In this document: positions 56,202-64,000 of the stretch, in pieces
How positions within the stretch are numbered: position 1 is the first letter of the stretch
How the letters are laid out: each line of letters opens with the position of its first letter
Source: Ursus arctos
Lineage: Eukaryota > Chordata > Mammalia > Carnivora > Ursidae
Assembly: GCF_023065955.2 (NCBI RefSeq)
Contig: NW_026623008.1
Coordinates: 13,980,501-14,044,500, forward strand
Direction of reading: 5' to 3'
Length of the DNA: 64,000 bases
The notes under the pieces: generated by a model
The model's database searches: none
What the model was told of the DNA's origin: nothing
What the model saw: only the letters and a program-made list of their open reading frames with translations
Position numbers and translations under genes: made by a program

Positions 56202-57085
56202 AAGCGCGAGGCGTATAGTTCTTTTCTTTCCTGTTAGATGCCTGAGAGCTGAAAGCCTTGCAGGGACCCTATCACAGAAGAATTGTCCTGGGGGAAGAGG
56301 AAGTAAAAACAGAAAAGATGTTTTATATTCTGGGCGAAGCTCTTGATTTCCAAGCTCCACTGCAAACTCTGAGCCCAAGGAGGAGAGAGATTACATTGCT
56401 GAGCAAGCTTCTTTACTTCTGTACCCCCAGCAATTTAAAAAAAATATTTTTTTGGACAATACAAATCTGCTATGTCCAAGGAGCCTAATATCCCTCTTCC
56501 TATAGTTTCTGATCTTCCCAGAAATAAACATCCAGTGCAGTAAAAAATCAGCATTTCTGGAAGGGTGAGAAGGGGCAGGGGGTCAAAATCTCATGAGGCT
56601 CATTTGATAGGATTCAAAGCCCCGTCCTCAGTTACGTTCAGCCAGAGACCACTTCGAGTTGGCCCTGCGGGACACATTGACTTCTCATAACACTGTCGGG
56701 CTGGGTTAGCAAGTGCGGTAGCGCTGGATGCCATCATGAATACACCCTCCAACTTCAGACGTTGCCCACAATCAAAGCTTGAGTTTCCCGACTTAGTCTG
56801 TGAAGGGGTGCTCCTGGGCAATGGGTGCTTTTCCTCCTTAAGGCGACTCAGAGTCCCAGGCCTGGCAGTGACACACATCACTTCCGTCCACATCTCAGTG
56901 GCAAAAATTTGTTTTTGGCTGCATCTGGGTGCAGGAGGGACTGGGAACTGTGTTCCATGGTAGGTCCGTTGCCTATTAGGAACAGCTTCCTGCTCTGGAA
57001 GAGGAATTGTGGATTTTCGGTGGGCAGCTGGTCACCCCTTTTGTAAAAATCTTCTTAATCGTCATCATAATCCTCATTGTTCTCA
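56202..57085. other. Unassigned intergenic DNA
   Basis: No known repeat or exon. 56600-56900 has several CpGs and a 97-codon antisense frame without domain. Confidence 0.4.
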
Positions 57086-57220
57086 TTTCTGGGTGGGGCC
57101 ACAGAGGCCCCCGTGCTTAGGTAACTTATCCCAAGTCTGTGGCTAGGAAGTGGTGGAGGCAGGATTTGAACCCAGGTAGTGCGCTTGCAAATCCCACGTG
57201 CTTGCCACCACATCCTGCCA
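57085..57220 (-). repeat. MIR
   Basis: Reverse MIR: AACTTATCCCAAGTCTGTGG, CTAGGAAGTGGTGGAGGCAG and GATTTGAACCCAGGTAGTGC. Confidence 0.88.
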
Positions 57221-57260
57221 GCTCACAGTGATGAAGGAGACCTAGGGCCCACTGAAGTCA

Positions 57261-57413
57261 GGGGAGCCTGGGTGGCTCATTCGGTTAGACATCTGCTTTC
57301 AACTCAGGTTGTGATCCCAGGGTCCTGGGGTCAAGCCCCGTGTATGCAGTGTATGCACGTGCTCGCTCGCTCTCTTTCAGAGAAATAAATAAAATCTTTG
57401 GAAAAAAAAAAAA
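57261..57413 (+). mobile_element. CAN-SINE, internally deleted
   Basis: Head GGGGAGCCTGGGTGGCTCAT joined after GTCAAGCCCCGTG to a short CTCGCTCGCTCTC end and A tail; the middle pyrimidine block is missing. Confidence 0.9.
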
Positions 57414-57509
57414 GGAAAAGGTGACATCAGACACGTCCCTGAAATTTTATTTTCAGGAACAAAGCCTTTGAAAAAAAGCTAAAAAAGTACTTGAAAACGA
57501 GTACTTTCA

Positions 57510-57745
57510 CAGTGCTCCAAAGTCGAAGCTCAAATGCCACCTTCTCGGAGGGGACTTCCCTGCTCCCCTTGCCTTCCAGCCACCCTGAACCCCAAGGCCC
57601 TCTGTTTTGTATGCCTTTATAACCTCTGTCGTTTCGTCATAGTCACCTTCTGAGATCAGACACACATTTGTTTCCTGGTGGATTGACGATCTCCCCAGCC
57701 AGCATATCAGCTCCCGGAAAGCGGTTTACTATTTTCCCATGATAA
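57510..57745 (+). repeat. L2 LINE 3' end
   Basis: CTCAAATGCCACCTTCTCGG, AGGGGACTTCCCTGCTCCCC and ATATCAGCTCCCGGAAAGCG follow L2. Confidence 0.75.
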
Positions 57746-58495
57746 ATGCATAATTAATTTTTTTTTGAGGTTAGGCATCAAGTCAAGTGGTGTGTATGTT
57801 TTTAAAGTATAACTTAAAATGACAGGCAAATGGGGACATCCCAGTGGCTCTAGCTGTTGCAAAATAAAGACTAATTTAAATAAAGTGTGTGTCTATGCGT
57901 GTGTAAGATGTTATGATTAACTAAATACAAAATACAGAAATTAGACACTCACTTCTTTGCATAAATCTACTCCAAGGGGGTCAATTTGACCTCAATTTCT
58001 TTTCCTCTAACTGAAAAAAAAAAAAAAAAGAGTGATGTTTGCCTGGGGAGCTGTAGGTGTGGTGGAATCATCAGATGTCCCCTCCTCTCAGGATACTTCT
58101 GGGTCGTACTTTTGCAGCTGGAGATTTTACAGGGGACACTTAGGGGCTTGGGATCCATTTTACTTCCGAGATCTTATCTCTAGGTCTGGGTCTCTCCTGA
58201 ACTTCGCTGATACGTACAGTTTTATTCCTTCCATCTTCTCAAAAAAGAGAATGAATCCAGAACCCCAGGCAGCTTCCTGGGACATCAGAGCAGTACCTCG
58301 TTCAAAGCACAGACGTGCTCTCGAGGAGGGCTGAGAGCCATGCTTCCCAGCTGCTATACAGGGGCGCCAGCTTGCAACAGCAGTCACGGCAACGTTCTGG
58401 GTCTTGTTAACTGTGAGGAGTTTCGTTCTTTCTCAACGACCTTGGCCAGCTTCAGTAATCAATGGTCGCTCCCTGCCAACCCAGCTTTGCTAATA
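57745..58495. other. Unassigned intergenic DNA
   Basis: A poly-A run at 58014-58029 is the only simple feature. Confidence 0.4.
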
Positions 58496-58700
58496 AAAGT
58501 TGCTCCCATTTATAGAATGTGCATCAGGCCGTAAACTGGGTAGTTTATACCCATCACCTTGCCAGGTGGTGTCTCTGTGTTTTGCAGATAAAGAGAACTC
58601 GGACGAGGTGAGCTCTCTCGCCCAGGGTCACACATTCGGGAAGCAGAAGAGTCAGGATTCTAACCCAGCTCTGTCTGATTCCAGAGCCCCTTCACTTGGG
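58495..58700 (-). repeat. MIR
   Basis: Reverse MIR: TTTATAGAATGTGCATCAGG, CGCCCAGGGTCACACATTCG, AGTCAGGATTCTAACCCAGC and GATTCCAGAGCCC. Confidence 0.82.
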
Positions 58701-59037
58701 TCGCTATGCCTCGTTGTCCCTATGGTTTATGGTTATCTGTCTGTTTTGTAGTTCTGTTTACAGGCAAACTTTAAACTCATCAGGGTCAGGAAGATTTTCA
58801 CCATCAAAGGAATTGGGTGTTTTTGTTTGTTTGTTTTCTTGGTGTGTGTTTGTTTTTGGTTTTGGTTGCCTGCGTTCTAGGGCTCCTGCCATGTCGTTTT
58901 CTACCACTCATAAATTAGAATTGTCCGAAAAACTTGGAGATGAATATAACCAGAGAATCCTGAGACCATGTCATTGCCTTTATCTGAAAATGTGGGCTTT
59001 TTGTTGTGATGGTGGAAGGGATGGAGGCTCAGGACCC
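58700..59037. other. Unassigned DNA with GTTT repeats
   Basis: 58820-58865 is a GTTTGTTT low-complexity tract. The rest is unassigned. Confidence 0.4.
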
Positions 59038-59053
59038 TCTAGAAGCTTTTCTT

Positions 59054-59260
59054 TTTTTTTCTTTTTCTTTTTTTTTTAAAGATTTTATTTATTTATTTGA
59101 CAGAGACAGCCAGCGAGAGAAGGAACACAAGCAGGGGGAGTGGGAGAGGAAGAAGCAGGCTCCCAGCAGAGGAGCCCGATGTGGGGCTCGATCCCAGCAC
59201 TCTGGGATCACACCCTGAGCTGAAGGCAGACGCTTAACGACTGTGCCACCCAGGCGCCCC
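59054..59260 (-). mobile_element. CAN-SINE, young
   Basis: Near-consensus reverse copy. Perfect 16-base duplication TCTAGAAGCTTTTCTT at 59038 and 59262. Confidence 0.96.
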
Positions 59261-59277
59261 ATCTAGAAGCTTTTCTT

Positions 59278-59671
59278 GATGCTCCTGCCCCTCCCCCAAA
59301 GTTCTGGACAGAACTAGCGCCCTGTGTCTGGCACCAGGGAGCTGACAGCGGATGAAGTGTTCTGTTCAGCCTTGACGTCTGCCTGTCCAGATACGAGAGC
59401 CGTCTTGTCATCAGGGTGCTCTGCCTTGGGTCCCCAACAAAGGAGTCTGGGTTTTTCTAGCACCATGGTTCTTCCTCTGTTGCTTCCTACATTTATCCAT
59501 TTATCCAGGACCCATTTGTGGGACCTCTCCAGCCACAGGTAACGGAGAGAGTGACAGCACAGAGACGCCCAGCCTAGCGCACAGAGGCAGATAGTGAGTC
59601 TGCATATTTAATAGCAAGAAACTGAAAATGTATGAACAAAAGCCATATGTATCAACAGGGATGCATTTTCA
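59278..59671. other. Unassigned intergenic DNA
   Basis: No recognised feature. Confidence 0.35.
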
Positions 59672-59685
59672 AAAATAGAATGTTT

Positions 59686-59884
59686 TTTTTTTTAAAGATT
59701 TTATTTATTTATTTGACAGAGATAGAGACAGCCAGCGAGAGAGGGAACACAGGCAGGGGGAGTGGGAGAGGAAGAAGCAGGCTCATAGCAGAGGAGCCTG
59801 ATGTGGGGCTCGATCCCAGATCGCCGGGATCACGCCCTGAGCCGAAGGCAGACGCTTAACCGCTGTGCCACCCAGGCGCCCCCC
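59686..59884 (-). mobile_element. CAN-SINE, young
   Basis: Near-consensus reverse copy. Perfect 14-base duplication AAAATAGAATGTTT at 59672 and 59885. Confidence 0.96.
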
Positions 59885-59898
59885 AAAATAGAATGTTT

Positions 59899-60231
59899 AA
59901 TAAGGTATACAAGTCACAGGATGAGAAAGCCAGTTTGGTGTCATTTATTATAAAGCTAAAAATGCTAAATAATCCTGCATACTGTGTGATCTAAACCTAG
60001 CTACGATAACCACCAGATTTACGAGAATGGCTACCTCAAGGAGACAGGGCGCCCACTGGGGAGGGGCGTACTCGGGGCTTCAGTTGCATACGTGACATTT
60101 CATGTCTCGAGGCCGCAGTGGTAGGCAGGCTAGTGTACGTGCACATGTTTGTTATCATTAATATTTCATTTTAAAAGACAGGCTTAAAAAATACACATAT
60201 GTGTATATAATCCCATCTTGAATTTGTATTT
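59899..60231. other. Unassigned intergenic DNA
   Basis: No recognised feature. Confidence 0.35.
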
Positions 60232-60246
60232 AAAAGTGCAGTTATG

Positions 60247-60445
60247 GGGCGCCTGGGTGGCTCGGTCGTTAAGCGTCTGCCTTCGGCTCAGGGCGTGATC
60301 CCAGAGTGCTGGGATCGAGCCCCACATTGGGCTCCTCTGCTGGGAGTCTGCTTCTTCCTCTCCCACTCCCCCTGCTTGTGTTCCCTCTCTCACTGGCTGT
60401 CTCTCTCTCTCTGTCAAATAAATAAATAAAATCTTTAAAAAAAAT
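60247..60445 (+). mobile_element. CAN-SINE, young
   Basis: Near-consensus forward copy. Duplication AAAAGTGCAGTTATG (60232) / AAAAGTGCGGTTATG (60446). Confidence 0.96.
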
Positions 60446-60460
60446 AAAAGTGCGGTTATG

Positions 60461-61330
60461 TTTGTCAGACAGAAAAGGTGGGAGGAAATATTAGGTTAAA
60501 CCACATGGGATTGTCCCTTTCGTAGATTAGAAAGGGCTAGTTATCAGCAATCTCATATGGTTCAAGCCCATACGCACGAACATGGCTACAATCGCTACCT
60601 CTGAGAGGGATCGTGGATGATTTTTTTCCTCTGCTATTTTTTAATGTCAACATTTTCTCCCATGCGCATGCTGTATTTTTCACGTCTGAAACATCACCAC
60701 GTGCACTGTTTGAGAGGCAAGAGAGAAAGCTGTCTTTCTGCTGCCCCCTTGTGTGCCTCCAGCACAGGGCTCCTCTTCCCTTCCCCGGCGGGGCTGATGG
60801 GGCTGCGGGGCACAGGCCTCGTGCAGGTGCTGATGCTGTAGGTAGATCACGCAAGGGTCACTCGAACAACAGACCCTGTGGGCAGTTAGGATCTCTGGCA
60901 CAGAGACACCAAACAAAGAAATTGTCATGGAACCGTAAAGATAAATCCCGCCCCTCAAAGGCTGGCAAAGTCATCGAATGAATGTGACCATCTAAAATCT
61001 AGCCCTGGTATAGAAGCCCCCATTCCCACACTCTTCTCTCCCCATCAAGGGCCATTGATAAAACAAGAAATCCAGCAAGGGTCACACAAAACCGGAAACT
61101 GATGCCTTTCATTCCCCACGAGAGCAGTGAATGTTCTATTTCGTTGCTAGAAAAAAAAAAAAAGCCCGGAGGATATTAACTACTCCTTTTACATAGATAA
61201 ATAATTTAGTATATATGTTTCAGTATGTTGTAGTACATATTAGAGAGTCATTTAAGGGAAAGCGGACAGATTGGACAGTGGGGAGGTAGGACAAAAGAGA
61301 AGTAAGGGAGAGAGGGGGAAAGGAAACCGG
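60461..61330. other. Unassigned intergenic DNA
   Basis: Overlapping frames of 74-122 codons on both strands at 60.5-61.0 kb show no domain. No repeat recognised. Confidence 0.35.
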
Positions 61331-61505
61331 TATTTACTGAATTAGGTAACTACCTGTTAGGGTCACGATCACAATGTCTCAGAACAACTCTGCGAGGAAG
61401 CCGTGACAACCTTCATTTTCCAGAGGAAGCTGGAGCTTTGGAAAGATGACAGAAAACACCGCTGGTCGCACGGGTCTAAGAGCAGCAGAAATGGAATTGG
61501 GATTT
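61330..61505 (-). repeat. MIR fragment
   Basis: GTATTTACTGAATTAGGTAA, AACAACTCTGCGAGGAAGC and AACCTTCATTTTCCAGAGGA are reverse MIR. Confidence 0.65.
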
Positions 61506-61754
61506 ATTTCAATCTGACCACTCCCAAACTCTTTTCCTTTTGGTCCACCAGATGCTAAGTGGGTGAGACAAAGGGGCCCTCGCCGGAAGTCCAGAGGAAG
61601 AGGATAAGGTCCGGGAGGGGGAGCAGGACAGACAGAGGGAGACAGCGGGACCAACCAGCACTGGAAGCAGGAGCCACAAATGGAAAAAGAGACAAAGGAG
61701 TGACAAAGCCCCCCATCCCCACCGCCCCGTGTGCGTGCACATATGTGCGTGTAT

Positions 61755-61778
61755 ACACACACACACACACACACACGG
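61755..61778 (+). repeat. (CA)n microsatellite
   Basis: About 12 CA units. Confidence 0.93.
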
Positions 61779-61799
61779 ACAACAACATAAAATAAAAGA

Positions 61800-62585
61800 T
61801 GCAGAAATAAAGAATGACCGAGAGAAAAGAAATTTGAAGGAAAGAATAGATTTTGTTAGTCCAGTAAAAATAATTTAATTAATGTAATTATATACATCGT
61901 ACACAATTACACTGCCCTCATTTTAAAAAAAATAACCTATAAAAATAAGTTCTCTTTCACTCTTCCCTCCTTCCTTACTCTTACCAATTTGGCATTTATC
62001 TTTCCAGACCATTTTTTTTTTTTACATGTTTCAGTCCATATATATATCTGCAGAAAACATAGTTCTTCTCTTTTGTTTTATGTTATTTTTGTGTGTCAGG
62101 TAAAAGCTACTTGGAACGCATTGTTCTGCCTTTGCTTCAACCACGTGTCCAAGGAGAGCTGTGTATGTGAGTTTCTAGACCAACCTCATTTCCCTCCCCC
62201 TCATCCTTTTAAACCGTTGCAAAGTATTTAATAAACGGCTGCTTCGTAATTTTAAGAAGCCGTTTTCCTATGGATGGGTATTTACGTTGTTTCTAATTAT
62301 TGGCTTTTACATACCATCCTGCCTTAAACATCCGTGGGTATATAACTCCTGGCCCATGGTGCAAGATTTGTTTTAGAATGGGTAATGAGATGTGGTATCA
62401 GGGTCATGAGGCATTTGAAACGCTACCAGGGACTGTCCCATTGCCTCCAAAGGGGCCAGACCAGTTTTCCTCCAAACTGCAGTGTGTGAGAGTTCTCATA
62501 CCCTTCGTGGTATGTTCTGACAACTCCTAAAGCTGCATTTCTTCACTAAAATTCTGCTAATCACCCTTTAAAAAAACCTAATTTG
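61800..62585. other. Unassigned AT-rich intergenic DNA
   Basis: 62260-62345 has wording seen at the 3' side of old LINEs (GGATGGGTATTTACGTTGTT), too weak to name. Confidence 0.35.
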
Positions 62586-63275
62586 CAAGTAGTCCCCCTT
62601 ATCGATGGTTTTGCTTTTGGCAATTTCAGTTACCTGCAATCAACCCCAGTCCAGAAGCAGGTGATCCTCCTGATGATGTTAATGGATTGTCAGAAGGTCA
62701 ACAGCCGACTAAGGATACGTCATACGCCTGATCATTCACCTTCACCTCACTACATCCCATCACACGGGTATCTTATCATCTCGCGTCATCACGAGAAGAA
62801 GGGCGAGTACAAGCTATTTTGAGAGAGAGAGAGAGGAACCACATTCACATAATTTTTCAAAAAAGATTTTATTTATTTATTTGAGAGAGCGCGCACAAGT
62901 GGGGCGGGGGGGGGGAGCAGCGGAGGGAGAGGGACAAGCAGACTCCCCCAGCTGAGCAGGGAGCTCGATGTGGGGCTCGATCCCAGGACCCTGAGATCAT
63001 GACCTGAGCTGAAAGCAGAAGCTTAACTGATTGAGCCAGCCAGGCACCCCTCACATCACTTTTATTACAGTATTTTTTATAATTGTTCTATTGCATTATA
63101 CGTTATTATTGCTGATCTCTTTCTGTGTCTAATTTATAAATTAAACTTTACCATACGTTTGTGTGTATAGGGACAAACATAGTATATATAGGGTTTGGTA
63201 CTATCTGTGGTTTCAGGCACTTGCTGGGGTCTTAGAATGTGTGCCCCCAGCAGAGAAGGGGGGACTCCTCTACTG
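62586..63275. repeat. Tigger/pogo-family DNA transposon, non-autonomous, split by a SINE
   Basis: Left terminus AAGTAGTCCCCCTTATCGAT and right terminus AAGGGGGGACTCCTCTACTG are inverted repeats of the pogo/Tigger type (AGTAGTCCCCCTTATC). Inside are the expected GGTTTTGCTTTTGGCAATTT, CAGTTACCTGCAATCAACCC and, near the end, GGTACTATCTGTGGTTTCAG. No transposase frame; subfamily not fixed. Confidence 0.8.
62857..63050 (-). mobile_element. CAN-SINE inside Tigger
   Basis: Reverse copy with a G run (62904-62916), ending GAGCCAGCCAGGCACCCC. Weak duplication ATTCACATAATTTTT / CTCACATCACTTTT. Confidence 0.92.
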
Positions 63276-63738
63276 TGTGCCACCCAGTAAGGTTTCATGA
63301 GTCTTCGAATCAAGTCTGATGAAGTTGGTAGAGCGTCCGTGTCGCACCCAAGTCCTCTTTCCCTTTGGCCTTTCGATGTAACATATAAGCAGTCTTCCTT
63401 TGCACTCAAAGGGAGACATTGTCTAATACACTTGTCTGCTGAGAGAAGACCAACTAGCTCGTTCAAAATGCTAGGCGTGGGCCGAAAGGCCACGGGCCTC
63501 TGGAAGAAACGAATTTTACGAGAAGGGCAAGTGTTTGCATTTCGGTCACTATTTCTACATGCTCTGCATTTCCATATGTTTCGTGAAGACAAGCCGTCGT
63601 CCTCTTCTGGTTTTGGCAGTTTGCAATGCCAGGCTTTTTGCCTCGTTCTCACGAGCTTTCCGTCACAGAGGAACGATCAAGCAACTTCGTGAAGCTGATG
63701 GGCCTGGGGCTTTAGGTTTCGATTACTGTTTACAGCTC
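63276..63738. other. CpG-dense unassigned segment
   Basis: By direct reading, 63301-63780 holds 24 CpG dinucleotides at only about 48% G+C. It matches no repeat I know and is open on the minus strand for 172 codons (63134-63652, partly in the Tigger) and on the plus strand for 131 (63297-63692). No domain is visible in either. Confidence 0.45.
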
Positions 63739-63739
63739 T

Positions 63740-63850
63740 CCCTCCCATCCCCACGCTAGTGTGGCCGTTCGACAGAGTAGCAAACTGAGGTTCAGAAGTT
63801 CAGTCACTCACCTAAGTGAACCCAAGGTGGAGATCCAGGCCTAGCAGGCT
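63740..63850 (-). repeat. MIR fragment
   Basis: GTAGCAAACTGAGGTTCAGA, CAGTCACTCACCTAAGTGAA and GGTGGAGATCCAGGCCTAGC. Confidence 0.7.
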
Positions 63851-64000
63851 CTAAATCGTTGTGATCCACTTTAACACAGAAAAACTTAAATAGAAAATCG
63901 GACAGCAGTGGTATGCGACAACACGGCCGGTAGAAAGACCGCCTCAGCAATGAATGTGGGACGCATAAGAGAGTTAACAACGAAATGAATGCATGTGTTA

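Overview
This is about 64 kb of vertebrate nuclear DNA, and the repeats identify the lineage. More than thirty copies of the tRNA-Lys-derived carnivore SINE (CAN-SINE/SINEC) are scattered through it. They start GGGCGCCTGGGTGGC and end in a (C/T)-rich block, AAATAAATAAA and a poly-A tail. Many are the version ending CGCTGGCTGTCTCT, which I associate with bears, giant panda and their arctoid relatives such as pinnipeds. The organism is therefore a caniform carnivore, most likely an ursid or pinniped; the species cannot be settled from this sequence.

One protein-coding gene can be read with confidence: RNF186, a single-exon membrane-anchored RING-type E3 ubiquitin ligase on the minus strand at 25328-26044 (238 codons). 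About 14 kb to its left (10.69-11.33 kb) lies a CpG island with GC boxes, an ETS-like site and a perfect minus-strand splice donor at 11014/11015. In human the order is TMCO4 (minus) - RNF186 (minus) - OTUD3 (plus), with a similar TMCO4-RNF186 spacing. I therefore read the island as promoter plus non-coding exon 1 of TMCO4, positions 1-11014 as its first intron, and everything right of 26.3 kb as the long RNF186-OTUD3 intergenic interval. No TMCO4 or OTUD3 coding exon is visible.

Layout. 1-10.7 kb: presumed TMCO4 intron with L2, MIR, L1 and SINE copies. 10.7-11.35 kb: CpG-island promoter. 11.35-25.3 kb: TMCO4-RNF186 intergenic DNA, with a young L1 3' end nested in an older L1 (14.2-15.8 kb) and an MLT1 LTR (20.2 kb). 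25.3-26.3 kb: RNF186 and its upstream region, including a near-perfect HNF1-type site at 26288-26300. 26.3-64 kb: gene-free DNA made of layered transposons. These include an L2 endonuclease-domain relic (33.9-35.3 kb), a 4.5-kb L1 with three SINEs inside it (35.3-39.9 kb), another L1 holding a hAT element (47.6-49.3 kb), an MLT1/MST LTR (46.5 kb), L1 ORF1 debris (54.2-55.0 kb) and a pogo/Tigger element split by a SINE (62.6-63.3 kb). The last 0.7 kb includes an unexplained CpG-dense stretch.

Functionally this is a regulatory-rich but gene-poor neighbourhood: one housekeeping-type promoter facing left and one epithelial ubiquitin-ligase gene. In human the RNF186-OTUD3 interval carries ulcerative-colitis association signals, so the non-repeat islands between 26 and 62 kb are candidates for conserved gut-epithelium enhancers. 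I see no bacterial-type systems, CRISPR arrays, intact transposase/reverse-transcriptase genes or functional tRNA genes.
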